Assembly: GCF_042453785.1 (NCBI RefSeq) | Contig: NC_091668.1 | Location: forward strand, 7,956,001 to 8,020,000 | DNA: 64,000 bases | Direction of reading: 5' to 3' | Source of the DNA: Malus domestica | Lineage: Eukaryota > Streptophyta > Magnoliopsida > Rosales > Rosaceae | Shown here: positions 24,855 to 37,237 of the stretch, piece by piece | Layout of the letters: every line of letters begins with the position of its first letter | Numbering within the stretch: position 1 is the stretch's first letter | The notes under the pieces: model-generated | What the model saw: the letters and a program-made list of their open reading frames with translations, nothing else | Told to the model about the DNA's origin: nothing | The model's database searches: none | Position numbers and translations under genes: made by a program

Positions 24855-25771
24855 ATGGCGAGCGGTGCAGAGCTGAAGTCGGAAAGCTTGCTGGAGCTGA
24901 TGAAAGAGCACCTGAAAACCGACGCCGGCAAAGAAATCACCAAGAAAATTGGACTCGTCTATCAGATAAACATCGCACCCAAGGTAGGCCCTACCACCCC
25001 ACCGGCCTCCCTCGAATTCTCTAAATCTAATTAAGCCCCCAATTTTTCCTTGACTTTCTGAGTTGAAATTGCAGAAAATTGGATTCGATGAGGTGATTTT
25101 TACCGTTGATCTCAAGAAGGGCGAGGTCAAGAAAGGTTAGGGTTCCTGATTTTGCTTTGCTCCGTGTCCTTATTAATTAGTCTATTAGAGCCTGTTGAGA
25201 TTGTTTCTGGAAGGGTTGAAAGCGTTTTGGGACAGTCAAAAGTGCTTTTCATTGCATTTTGAGAGAAAAATTTCGGTGTGTTTTTCTAAAGAATCATCTA
25301 AAAGAAAGTGCTTTTGACTGCGCTTGGCAGAAAATTCAAAAGTGGGGTTTAGATCATGTGTAACCGCTTTCTGAAGAGTCACTCGGAAGATGCTTCTGGG
25401 AAGCACTTTTTAAGTGATTTACAGAAAACACTTCAATTTTAACGAAAATATCACTGTCTCTGTAACAAAAGTGCTTATGAGAAGAATTGGTATTTTTAGA
25501 GAAACAATTCCAAAGGGCCCTTAACATTTCTGTTTTATGCATGAAAGATGTGGAGCTTTTCCTGAAAATGTGAGCTGAAATTACAGGGGCATATGAAGGA
25601 GGGAAGCCAGATGCGACTTTCTCGTTCAAGGATGAAGATTTCGTGAAGGTGGCGCTGGGGAAGATGAACCCGCAAATCGCTTTCATGAGGGGGGCAATGA
25701 AGATCAAGGGCAGCCTGAGTGCCGCCACGAAATTCACACCCGACATTTTCCCCAAGCCTGCCAAGTTGTGA
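24855..25771 (+). CDS. SCP2: Sterol carrier protein 2 (SCP2-domain peroxisomal lipid carrier)
   Basis: A small lipid-binding protein that is peroxisomal in plants. Three exons join in frame: 24855-24983, 25075-25135 and 25587-25771, for 124 residues, about the 123 of the Arabidopsis protein as I recall it. The whole chain is one SCP2 domain: GKEITKKIGLVYQINIAPK near the N-terminus, then FTVDLKKGEV, and the conserved MNPQIAFMRGAMKIKGSL helix near residues 90-108. The C-terminus ends AKL, a type 1 peroxisomal targeting signal. The second intron (25136-25586) includes repeats of AAAGTGCTTTT-type sequence that look like an old MITE. No damage is seen. Confidence 0.95.
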
Positions 25772-26700
25772 GATTTGGGATTTCAGGCTTTAATCCCCCT
25801 TTCTTCTTCTTGCTTGTTCAAATGGATTTATGAAATACTAGTAAACTTTGAACTGATGGAATTTTAGCTTTCCACTAAGAGAGGAATAGGAGTCAATTAA
25901 ATGAAAGCTTGTGCTCTTGGATATATGAATCATTTCATACTTAATGCAATAAGCTGCCAATTAGAATATGATTCTGAGGATGTTTTTATAGGTTTTCTTT
26001 TTCATGTGATTGCCTGCAAATTTGCTATCTACTTCTGTTATGTTTAGTGTTGCTGGGTTGGATATTTGGGAGTTGGGTGGCTTCAGGGAGAATGACTTAC
26101 ATGAAACGGGTTCACCGTTATGTGGCGTCTCCTATCCAGTAATGCATTGCCATGTGAAGAATGCTACTCTTGGCTTTATGAGTTTGATTTGGCTGCAAAA
26201 CAGCGTAAATCAGTCAAATCAATGATAAACTGAAAAGGAAATGAACTCCGCACACCCGTTCTTGGCTTATACACATCCATGTTTATTTCCGTCATTTGAT
26301 TTTCCTTCTATTTATCAAATACAAATGGGCAGAAATAAATTGGGGTGTGCCAAAATTGCCTCACGAACTCTGACAATGAAAAAGAAAGTGTTAACAGTTC
26401 ATTTCTATGATGTTCACCGGGGCTGAACCCGATGAGGCAAAATCTTGGGTTTAATCGGTCATTGATCACCTTCACTCCATCTTTCGCGTCACGTGATAGT
26501 CCCAGCATTGATCAACCTGCGCTTGTCCAAAAAGAAAAATGGGTTTCGTTTAAGGAAGTTCAGAGTATATGATTGCCAATCAATTTCATGGATGCTGCCT
26601 AACATTTTGAAATACTGATCGCATTCGGCCGAGTCTGCCATTTTCTAGCCCCAACACACGGCATGAAGCCTTGAATTTTCTCAAGTATATCTTGTTCAAA
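25772..26700. other. Intergenic DNA between SCP2 and alpha-amylase
   Basis: SCP2 3' flank and distal amylase promoter. The short frames at 26010 and 26241 (plus) and 26308 (minus) have no family features. Confidence 0.4.
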
Positions 26701-26705
26701 CTGGT

Positions 26706-26802
26706 TATCCAGCTGGAGTTTCAATATCCGCCAGTCTTGGCTGTTTAATGCCAAAATCTGACTTTTGGTGAAGAAAATTCAACGAGATATACGAGTATAA
26801 AG
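26706..26802 (+). promoter_or_regulatory. Alpha-amylase promoter: TATCCA box and TATA box
   Basis: TATCCA at 26706-26711 is the hexamer known from plant alpha-amylase promoters (sugar and gibberellin response). TATAAAG at 26796-26802 is a good TATA box 55-60 bp before the ATG, implying a short leader. A six-base motif alone is weak evidence; no TAACAAA gibberellin element was found next to it. Confidence 0.45.
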
Positions 26803-26856
26803 GCACACCAAGTGTCTAGCTTCCCTTTACAGATAAAACTGTAAGACCAAGGCACC

Positions 26857-28847
26857 ATGAACTTCCTCCTTTCCTTCTGTTTTTGCCTCTGCACTTCTCT
26901 CTTGCCCTCCTTTGCAACCCCCGCCGTGTTATTCCAGGTAACGGAGCTATACATGCTTCTCTTTCATAGATACATATAACTCGTTATGTATGCGTGTTCT
27001 GAATTTTGATCGAAGCGCTTGGTTGTCTTTGAATATGATATAGGGGTTCAATTGGGATTCAAGTAAGAAAGGAGGATGGTACAACAAACTCAAGACCTCC
27101 ATTCCTGAACTTGCTGACTCTGGCATCTCCCATGTTTGGCTTCCTCCTCCTTCTCACGCCAATGGAACTGAGGGTATGTACTTGCTACTAGCCTATCACT
27201 ATCTCTGTATAATGTCGTTTGTTTGTTTAATATTCCCGAGTAATCATTAATGTTCTCTCGCCAAACTGCGAATCAAGAATGCGCCTTCTGGCAAGAGTTA
27301 TATTGATCAATAATTCGAATTTACAGTCTGACAAGATAATAATTCGTTACTATTACTCAACATTTCAGGATACTACCCCGGAAGGCTGTACGATCTTGAT
27401 GCTTCGAGCTATGGAAATAAGGATGAATTGAAGTCCCTAATTATTGCCATGCATGAGAAGGGAATCAAAGCCATAGCAGACATTGTGATAAACCACAGAG
27501 CAGCTGTCAAACAAGATGAGAACGGAATATGGAGCATCTTCGAAGGCGGAACAGCGGACGGACGTCTTGACTTCAATGCCTCCTTGATTTGCAGGGATGA
27601 CAATGACCATCCCTTCGGCACTGGCAACCCAGACACTGGAGACAACTATCCATACACAGCTGACGTGGACCACACAAACCCTAGGCTTCAAAGTGAGTTG
27701 TCTGATTGGATGAACTGGTTGAAAACCGAAATAGGGTTCGATGGATGGAGGTTTGATTATGCCATTGGATACGGCTCTAGCTTCACCAAGCTCTACATGG
27801 ATAGAACTTCACCAGAATTCGCAGTTGCCGAGTACTGGCGTTGGAACATTGCGAAAGGGCAGGACGGTAAACTCGAACAGAACCAAGATGCACATAGGAA
27901 TGAAATAGCTAGTTGGATTCAGGCTGCTGGGGGTGTTGTCACGGCGTTTGATATGACAACCAAGTATATTATGGATGTTGCTGTGGTGGGTGAGCTATGG
28001 AGGTTGAAGGATTCAAATGGCAAACCACCAGGGTTGATTGGGATCAAGCCAGAAAATGCTGTGACGTTTATCGACAATCATGACACTTGGTCTCAAAAAC
28101 TCTTGCCTTTCCCATCTGATCAAGTCCTGCTTGGATACGCTTACATTCTCACCCATCCTGGGACCCCAAGCATAGTAAGTAATCAACATCGATTTGCTCG
28201 ATAGGAAAATGTTCTTTTGTCAGATTACCTAACGACTTAAGTAGTATACATATGTTGTAGAGTGGGATTTGGATCGCCAATTAGATTGACTCTTTTATAA
28301 TTATGTGGTTCAGATCATAGTTTGACAACATATTCATTCGTTCTTTAACATCAAATAGCTAGGCCTAGCCGTCATCTTATTGAATTGGTAAAAGTTCTTT
28401 TGTCATGTTGTCTAATATAGCGCAAGTAGTCTATAATTACGTTACTAGATTGTCAACCTGAATCAGTATTAGTATGATTCTTTTCTGAATATGTGATTCG
28501 ATTTTACAGTTTGATAATATAGGTCTAGTAAGAGAACATTTACTCCGAATTCGACTTACAAAACTTCTTTGCTTTCGATATTTCAGTTCTATGATCATTT
28601 CTTTGAGTGGGGGTGGCCAAAGGAGCCTATACGCAACTTGACTGCAATTAGGGCAAGGAATGGGATCAATTCCAAGAGCAGTGTGAGTATCTTAGCTGCC
28701 GAGGCTAACCTGTATATGGCCAACATTGACAACAAGATTATCATGAAGATTGGAACAAAGTTGGACCTTGGAGACCTTGATCCCACAAAGTCGAACTTCC
28801 ACGTTGCCACCAGTGGACAAGACTTTGCTGTGTGGGAGAGAAACTGA
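26857..28847 (+). CDS. AMY1: Secreted alpha-amylase (GH13)
   Basis: Endo-acting starch hydrolase of the plant AMY1-type secreted group. Four exons join in frame: 26857-26937, 27044-27173, 27369-28174 and 28587-28847, for 425 residues, the usual plant length. Exon 1 is essentially a signal peptide (hydrophobic residues 3-20, then ATPAVLFQ). The (beta/alpha)8 barrel shows [13 protein letters not shown], conserved region I DIVINH (108-113), region II GWRFDY with nucleophile D200, region III VAEYW with acid/base E225, and region IV FIDNHD with D309. All three catalytic acids are present. Region III reads AEYW rather than the common GEIW. The C-terminal domain ends in [13 protein letters not shown] frame that runs into intron 3 at 28175 gives a false C-terminus. 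Confidence 0.95.
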
Positions 28848-30840
28848 ACTACAAAAACTCTCATTTCTGTAATGTATTAGAATAGATAAGGCCAATCTGA
28901 TGCCATTTCTTCTCCTCCAGGAATAAGGTGGACGGCAATTACAAATTCTAAAATTTAAATCCCACTTGAGGCTTGTGTAGCTCTACCCTTTTCTTTTCTT
29001 TTTTTTTTCTTTTTTTTTCTTTTTTTTTTCAAAGATGCTCGGTACTTCGAGTGTTCTTTACTAATTGAACTACAAGCTCGTGTGTGTTTTAGTCAACTCG
29101 TCTGAATTTGTTCAAACTATAATGTTGATACTTAGGTTCTCGTAACCTTGTTACAAATAGAAATATTTAAACTCAAACGATAAAAATGAAGCAAAATAAC
29201 ACGTTAATTTTTTTATTCTTCAAGCAATATTCTAAATAATTTAATCTAAATTCTAAGTACAAATTCAAACTTGAATAAGAAGGAGAGCACACTTTCTTTT
29301 TTAAACTACGAAGTAAGCTTTGTAATACTATTCAATGTTCTCTCATCCCGTGATCAAGAAATTCATGGTGACATACTCTTAGATTTGATAAGGAATTACA
29401 CTAAGGGGATGGAGGAGTGAGTTAAGTCTCACAATAGGTTAGCGAGAATAATGTGGTTCAACTTCGCATTTATGCGATAATCGAACCTAAGACATCTCGT
29501 TTACAAGTGAAGAGAAATACTAATATATCTTACTTCTCTCTCTATATAGCCTACTTGTCCTCTAGTGCAGCCCTTCAAATTCCACTTCCCAAGTCCCAAC
29601 AAATCTTTTCGCATCCCAATTTTTATACTAATTTTACACTAATTAATATTTGTATTTTACTCTCTCATCTCTCTTGCAAATTATTTGTTTAAATTATGAT
29701 TTTGTTTTTGTTAAATTAAGCCATTGCAATTTTTTAATTGATTATCAAATTTGTTTTAGGTTTGTAAACTTGAGCGAGTATTTTGCTATATTGTGAAGAG
29801 CAACCTATAAAATGGAATGGATGATTTGTGGATGAATAATTGTTTGATTGGTTATATTGATAAAGATATTTTAAATAGTATAGACGAGCATATCACGATA
29901 CGGTTTCAAAATATGAAAATTCGTCGAGTACAATTAGGATCATTGTGAATTGGTAAAATAGTCGATGAATTTGTTATTTTAGAATCGTATCATATTATAT
30001 TTTGTTTTTGTTTGTACTTTTGTAGACTATTCATTTAGATTTATTTTATAACATTTGGGGTAATGCTATTTACACATCTTTTTTATCTCCTACACACTCT
30101 TGTTAAATTGTCAAAAATTGAGAGATGTATATAAGAGGTAAAAATTGATGTATGGATAGCATCACCTTAACATTTGTGAGTGGCTCTTTCTCACAAGAAA
30201 ACCTAACTCTGCCATTGATATCAAGGGAATGATTGTTTATGATTGAGTGTTAATGAGATAAATGAAAGTTTGTGCTTGAGTAAACCTAGTTTGAATACAA
30301 ATTCTTAGCAGATTCTGTTTATATAATCATCCCTAGAACTAATTTTTGGTATCACCATAAATTTCTAGAATGTTTTAGTTTTACGTTCTTTTGTATTTGG
30401 TTTTTTTTTTTGGAACTTTAACGAAAAGCACCCGGTACTGTTCACTTTAACGAAAAACCACATTTTTACACTAAAAAGTCAATCCTGGTACTATTCACTT
30501 TACCCTTTATTTTGTCCTTATCATTAAAATTCAAAGTTTTCAAACCCTTTTCATTAGTTTTCCTTTTTTTTTTGTGGTAAAATGCCAAAAAAATGCCACG
30601 AAAATGTCATGACTTAACCGGGCTCCACTGAACCGACCCGACCTAGGCCCAATCGCCTATTCTCGCTTGACTTTCCACTTTCAAAACCCTAATAACTGAA
30701 AAGTCAAACGATATAGGCTACCAAAAAAACCGCATAAACGCTCCCAAATTTGAAATTTGAACTTTTCATCCCCAAAACGCCATCTCACACTCTCAGACTC
30801 CCAAAAGCTCTCATCTTTCACCCACCATTTCCAAAATCTT
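28848..30840. other. Intergenic DNA between alpha-amylase and CYPRO4
   Basis: AT-rich with a pyrimidine tract at 28990-29030. At 30410-30565 GGAACTTTAACGAAAAGCACCC and TTCAAACCCTTTTCATTAGTTTTCC look like the ends of a short MITE, though pairing is imperfect. No gene seen. Confidence 0.4.
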
Positions 30841-30850
30841 CATACAATAA

Positions 30851-33302
30851 ATGGGCGGAGCTCACAGCCGTGAACACCTCGAGCTCTCCGACTCCGACGA
30901 GGAAGAGAGCGAGGAGCAGGAGAGCTATGAGGATGTGGAGGAAACTGAAGCCGACCAACGTCAGAGATCCGCCGATCGGGGACCCAAAACGCCGTCGTCG
31001 GCGGAGTTAGACGATGTGGACGCAAAGCTCAAGGCTTTGAGTCTCAAATACGGGTCTTCTTCCAAGAACCCGAATCTGAAGAATCCGGTGAAGCTCTACG
31101 TTCACATTGGTGGGAACACCCCCAAGGCGAAATGGGTAACTTCCGAAAAACTCACTTCTTACAATTTTATTAAGACATCTCGAATGGACGTTGATAATGA
31201 CGAGGAGGTAGAGGAAGAAGAGGAATTTGATGAGGAGGGTTGTTGGGTTTTGAGGGTTGGGGCCAAAGTTAGGGCTAAAGTATCGGCCGAGATGCAATTG
31301 CTCACTTTCGCCGATCAGCGGCGTGTCGATTTCTTTGCCAGAGGTGTGTGGGCAATGAAGTTTTTCGGTGATGAGGAGTATAGGGCTTTTGTGATTAAGT
31401 ACAATGACTGTTTGTTTGAGAACACTTATGGGTATGAGGCCACCGAGGAGAACAGGGTGAAGGTTTATGGGAAGGATTTTGTCGGGTGGGCGAAGCCCGA
31501 AATGGCGGATGATTCGGTGTGGGAAGATGCGGAGGATAGTTTGTTGAAGAGCCCTGGCTCGGCAACACCAGTGAGGGCAAATCAAAATTTGAGAGAGGAG
31601 TTTGAGGAGGCCCACAATGGCGGGATACAGAGCTTGGCATTGGGTGCATTGGACAATAGTTTCTTGGTGGGGAACTCTGGCATTCAGGTAGTTAAGAATT
31701 TCTCTCATGGAATACATGGTAAAGGTGTTTATGTGAATTTTGATGATGGGAGCTACGGAGGGGGTTCGAATTTGGCACGGTCAACGCCTAGGAAGGCTCT
31801 GTTGATGAAGGCCGAGACTAACATGCTCCTTATGAGTCCGATGAATGAGGGGAAGCCTCACACAACAGGGCTTCATCAGCTTGATATTGAAACCGGGAAG
31901 GTTGTTACTGAGTGGAAGTTTGAGAAAGATGGGGCTGACATTACAATGAGGGATATCACAAATGACAGTAAGGGAGCGCAGTTGGACCCCTCAGGATCAA
32001 CATTCTTGGGTCTGGATGACAACAGGCTTTGCCGGTGGGATATGCGTGATAGGAAAGGAATGGTTCAGGACCTTGCGGCTTCTAGTGGACCTGTTCTCAA
32101 TTGGAACCAAGGGCATCAGTTCTCAAGAGGGACTAACTTTCAGTGCTTTGCTAGCACTGGAGATGGCTCAATTGCTGTTGGGTCGCTTGATGGGAAGATC
32201 AGGTTGTATTCGATCAATTCAATGAGGCAGGCGAAAACTGCTTTTCCAGGGCTTGGTTCACCTATCACTCATGTGGATGTTACTTTTGATGGGAAGTGGA
32301 TTTTGGGCACAACCGACACTTATTTAATCCTCATCTGCACAATCTTTACTGATAAGGATGGCAAGACAAAGACTGGTTTTAGTGGGCGTATGGGAAATAG
32401 AATTTCAGCTCCAAGACTGCTGAAGCTGACTCCCCTGGATTCACATCTGGCGGGCATGAATAACAAGTTTCGTAATGCTCAGTTTTCGTGGGTAAGTGTG
32501 TATTTTCAGCCAGTTGGTTAGAAATATTTTTCTGTTATTTTATGGGATTCTGCAACATTATGCTGCTTCTTCCTTTTGTTCGTGGTGATGAAAATTTGTG
32601 TCTCCATCTGAAAGTTGGAATAGTTTTCGATTCAGTTTATGTTTTAGTGATTAATTCCCGAAGAGATGGTGAATGGATTGGTTTTCCTTAGAAGGTTTTA
32701 ATAGTGGGGTTGTCATGTATAAAGCTACTTTGTCTGGCTTTTCCCCCTCTCTTCCAAGTAACTTTTAGATTTTGAATGCTGATTTCGCTTCGAGAACAAA
32801 AGTCTGTTCTTACATACGAATTTGAGTTTGGTGGATATCGGTACCTTGATGGTAGTACCGATTTTGGTTGGTCGGAGCATTGTCTATGAATCAAAAATGT
32901 CTAGGTCATTTATTAACTCTGAAATCAGTATATTTTTTCTGGCCTTGTGATTTCTTTTGGTATAAGCTTATGATAATCTTGTTTTACATTATTGTTCAGG
33001 TCACAGAGAATGGGAAGCAGGAGCGTCATCTGGTTGCTACTGTGGGCAAATTTAGTGTGGTTTGGAACTTTCAACAAGTGAAGGATGGCTTGCATGAGTG
33101 CTACCGCAATCAGCAGGGCTTGAAGAGCTGCTACTGCTACAAGATAGTCCCTAAGGACGACTCCATTGTCGACAGTCGCTTCATGCATGACAAATTTGCA
33201 GTTACCGACTCACCTGAGGCTCCACTTGTGATTGCAACCCCTCTCAAAGTCAGCTCCTTCAGCATATCCAGTACTAGTAGACAATTGTACTCGGAGATGT
33301 GA
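30851..33302 (+). CDS. CYPRO4: CYPRO4 / VID27-like protein
   Basis: A conserved plant protein related to yeast Vid27 and to tomato DEM (defective embryo and meristems); its biochemical role is not settled. Two exons, 30851-32491 and 33000-33302, join in phase 0 for 647 residues. The N-terminus MGGAHS fits a myristoylation signal (Gly2, Ser6). An acidic low-complexity part (about 12-35 and 115-130) is followed by a PH-like VID27 middle region (about 130-230). From about 250 to 620 a beta-propeller-like region has WD-type blades such as [14 protein letters not shown] and [17 protein letters not shown] frame that runs past 32491 ends after PVG and misses the last 100 residues. Length and content match the family, with no break. 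Confidence 0.94.
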
Positions 33303-33903
33303 GAATCTACGTTCAGCTGTCTTAGCTGCATCGAACTTTCTAATTTTCTGTCAAAGAGCTTACAACTTGCATTTTGTTATTTAATTAGGGTGTGCTCTTT
33401 ACGCTAGGTCTTGTCGGTAATGACTATGTTGAATTGTAATCACGTTCTGAAAGAATTTCAATGGTAATCTAATGATTTCCAGCAATATTAGTGTTGTAAT
33501 TCTTATTGAAGCATGGTTTAAGTTAATTTTCTTTTCCCTCGTCCATATATTTCAACATTTTCCGCTTCTTTTAAATCACCTGGGATTTTTAACGTTATGT
33601 CCAAGTGGTCCTTATTTTCTCTTGATAGAAAGATAGGAGAGAAATGGCTGCTGCAGTAGGGAGAGGTTTCCTTGTGCAGCCATGTCCGTTATCCTTTGTA
33701 ATAAGAACATATTGAAGCCCTCATTTGGTGTCGGGCATGGCAAACCAACAACAGCTTGAGGTTTTTCCCGACACGTAGCTCAAGCACAAGTGCGCCCTAC
33801 ATGGCTCTCTGGGCTTGACCCACCAGCCTACCTTGACCGAAGGTAAGTCCCTCAAGAAGCTGGTTCAAATTGATCTCACCTCTCTTGCTTTTTCCCCTAT
33901 TTA

Positions 33904-34263
33904 GGGTTGGTATGGTATTGCTGTGCTTTGAAAAAAAACTGCTCTGAGAATAAGCGGCTGTGAAATAAATCAGCAGAGTGTTTGATAAACTTTTTTGTAA
34001 AGGTGCTTTAAAAAAAAAAAAAAAAAACAGTCTCATAGTAGATCTTTTCATTAAAGGAGGCACTGTAGATCCGTGTGCTTTGAAAAAAAGCCAGTTTTCC
34101 AAAGCTGCAAATAGCAGCTTCAGCTTTTTCCTTTGATTTTAGCTTATTCTCACAGCAGCTTCCAAAATAAGCCATTTTTTTTCAGTTTACCAAACATCTA
34201 AAACCCCCACAGCTTTTTTATTCATGGGTGTTTTTTTTAAGCACCTCACTCCCAAACCACCCC
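33904..34263. mobile_element. Tourist-like MITE in the first intron of the LHCA pseudogene
   Basis: Ends GGGTTGGTATGG and, inverted, GGGGTGGTTTGG, with a TTA duplication on both sides (33901-33903, 34264-34266): a 360-bp PIF/Harbinger MITE. Inside, GCTTTGAAAAAAA and CAGCAGCTT phrases recur in inverted orientation. No coding capacity. Confidence 0.75.
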
Positions 34264-34620
34264 TTAGTTTCACTCTTTGCCCTTCTTCAATAGCATGGTC
34301 GGGGATTTCGGGCAGGGCCGGTCCAGAGATTTTTGAGGCCCTGGGTGACGCCAAAAAAAGTGCCCTAACTTCATATAAGAAAATTATTTATTTTCACACG
34401 TAAGACATTGATAAAATTATACTTAGAAAAACACTTCAAACTCAATAATTTAGAAACACAAAAAGACTAAGTTATTTTGTATTGAGAGAAGAAAACCAAA
34501 CAACTCTGGGCTTATAAGTAAATAGATGATGAGTTTTGTTTTCCATTTGAACTTTGAAAGTGTTTTTGTATAAATCATGTGGTGTTTTTTCTTATTTACT
34601 AACCTTGTCAATATGGGACT

Positions 34621-35132
34621 TGTTGATGCACAAAATCAGCGAAGACTTTGGTACAACAGAAAATGTCAGGTTTTGTGACCTTCGCTTGGTTGCTTCGGTC
34701 ACTAGTGAGGATAAGTACGTAAATGAATAGAGACAGAGAAGCAAACACAGGATGTACGTGGTTCACCCAGATTGGCTACGTCCACGGAGTAGAGGAATTC
34801 TTATTAGTAGTGAAGGGCTTACACAAGTACAAAGGATCAAGCTCTCAATTTAGTGAGTTCTTGTGAATGATTTAACACAAATGGCATTAGGCCATATTGT
34901 GGGGGAATGACCCCTATTTATAGAAAAACTTGTAGCTTTGTCACATTGACATGTGTCATGTTATGATTGGTTCTTGATGTCGACACGTGCTGCGCTCTGA
35001 TTGGCTTCTAATCTTGACACGTGTCGAGTAGTGATTGGCCTCCTGGTCGGAGGGGAACTCTTCTGGGTCCTTGACAGTATAGCGTTGGCCGGTGCTTGGT
35101 AGTTTCGGGATTGGTCAAGTATGGTACAAACA
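34621..35132 (-). repeat. 3' LTR of the gypsy element
   Basis: 512 bp bounded by TGTTGATGCA and TACAAACA as read on the plus strand. It is practically identical to 46546-47057. On the element's own strand it has a TATA box (CTATAAATAGG, complement near 34914). A purine-rich tract (TTAGGGGAGC on the element strand, about 35137-35147) adjoins it, as expected for the PPT. Confidence 0.95.
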
Positions 35133-37120
35133 GTGCTCCCCTAAGTTCCCGAGTGAGGGAAACTCCTCGGTTGGGGACTTGCAAGATCCAATCCCTTGAG
35201 TAATCACGAAACTTCTAAGTACTGAAGTGTGGTCTGATCTTCATCTGCCCTTCTCTGGAAGTACCTTTCCTCCATCCGGGAATGGTGTATTTAGCTGATG
35301 TTGACGCACAAGGTAATGTATCAATTTCACTTGAAGCTTAGTTGTAGTTTCGGGCTTAGTCAAGTGTGATACAAACCCTATAGTAGGAGTCCCCCAAGTC
35401 GCCGAGCTAGGAGATCTGCCGAAAGAGGTGACAGACAAGGTAAGCAGTCAAACTTCCAAGTAAGCAACCCAGGATCAGAGATTTGACTTCGGCTTCCGGT
35501 TGATTGTTCTTCTTCTCCTTGTCTCTCATTCAACTGTCAGGATAAGGAGAAGCAAATGGATAAGAGATGATATGAGATACTTTTGCTTTTGAAGAAGTAA
35601 CTTTCCACAGGCTTATTCTTGAACTGTGCTTGAGGGTTTTCTGGTGCCCTTCAGAGTATAAGGCCGACTCAAAAATTTGAGGGTCAAAACAAGTCCATCA
35701 AATCTAGAGTACGTTCGACCTTGATGATATGGGATACTTTTGCTGTTGACGGAATAATGAATGTGGTATGGAAAGGTGTCGTGCTGTAGTGATCTGTTTC
35801 AGCCCACCGTTGAACCTTCTGCTTCAATCTTTTGCATGGCAGAAGTGGTGTGCAACCTTTGCATTTCAATGGTCCTTCAGAACATTCCTTCATAGTGACT
35901 CATCCCCGCTTGGCAGCTTCAGTGTAAAGAGCCAATATCTGATCAACTGTCATGAGGTATTTGCCGGTGGAATTCGTGACCTTGACAGCAGTTGAGGATG
36001 AGTACTCGAGAGCAATGCTAAGTAAGCAACCAGGCAAAGGCTCCAGGCAGTCAGTTCCAAATTGGAGGTTTGATTTCAGGTTCCGACTGACTGCTCTCTT
36101 TCTCCTTGTCCTGCAGGTGTGGACAAGGACAAAGACAAAGACAGGGAGAAAGCATGATATGAGATACTCTTGCTTTCGACCCTGATGATATGAGATACTC
36201 TTGTTCTTGGTGTGGCTTATTTGCTGAGGTATTATCGGGGGGAAATAAAGCTGAGTATTTCGAGAGGTTATGTTGAGGGTGCCTTTTCGAATGCGAGAAA
36301 GGGTTGAGCATTTTTGCAGGTTTGCCTGTCCGTTGAGGAGGGAGGTCAATGTATATAGGGATTTCCCAATAACAAGTAGTATTGCTATTCCTTTACCCTT
36401 CTTGGTCACAGCAATGTAGTGGGAGCTGCCAGCTTCACGTGTTTTAATTTTGTCAGAGCACTTTGAAAAAGTGGTATGTGGTATCTGGAAAGCTGATGTT
36501 ACGTGTGAAGATTACAGACAAGCTTTATCTAAGGAAATCTGGCTCTCGAAGTTCTGAGAGTTGTGCTTCTTCGGTTTTCGAACAAGCAATCCCGTCGAGG
36601 ATCTGACTCTCGAGATTCGGAAAGCGGTGCTACTCCGGTTTTTGAGAAAGTAATTATGTTGGGAGTCTTTTCTCGAATGTGAGTAAAGGTTGGACGTTCT
36701 TGCCAACCTGTCTTGCCGCAAAACACGGAGGTCGACACACATAGGGACTTTCCAGTTGTCAAGCAGTGGTGCTGTTCCTTTACCCTTATGGGTAATAGTA
36801 GGGTAGCTGGAACTTCGAAATTCTCGTGCCTAAACTTTGTCAGAGATCTTTGACAAAGTTATATGTGGTACCCGAGGAGTTGATGGTGCATATGGAGAGC
36901 GGTGATTGAACAGTAAGATTCACGTGCTTTCTACTTCACCAGAAATCTTCGACAGATTGCCCGTAATTTCCGCAAAGCTGAGTGTGCATGTGACAGGTGC
37001 TGACGAGGCTGAAAAAGCAGGTGCTTCTTCGATTTCTGAGATCGGCCCTCGTGGTCTCTGAGCAGCCCAGCTTTTGAGAAAGCAAACGCCTCTTCGATTT
37101 CTGAAGCTCCGTCGAGTGCA
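35133..37120 (-). other. Non-coding 3' region of the gypsy element, repeated phrases
   Basis: No coding domain. It contains recurring diverged phrases, among them GATATGAGATACT(C/T)TTGCT (35570, 35730, 36160, 36190) and a GGTTTT(C/T)GA-type phrase around 36570-36650. Part of it (35205-35610) is shared with the relic at 16260-16670. A phrase GTCCCCCAAGTCGCCGAG near 35390 reappears in changed form at about 38235. Confidence 0.6.
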
Positions 37121-37122
37121 GA

Positions 37123-37131
37123 TTTTTATAG
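37123..37131 (+). promoter_or_regulatory. TATA box of the antisense gene in the gypsy element
   Basis: TTTTTATAG on the plus strand, about 110 bp before the ATG at 37238. The leader between is rich in short pyrimidine runs (CTCTTCCCTCTTCAACAC). Together with the downstream AATAAA it suggests an independent transcription unit opposite to the element. Confidence 0.45.
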
Positions 37132-37237
37132 AGGCTGGCATTAAGTTCCACAGTACACTTGAATCTCTACCAGTAGAAGCTCATTTCTTGCACTTCTAAG
37201 ATCTTGATTTGTCTGACCTCTTCCCTCTTCAACACAT

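Noticed and set aside
31007-31717. 236-codon minus-strand frame
   Set aside because: Opposite strand of CYPRO4 exon 1; codon structure of the plus-strand gene explains it.
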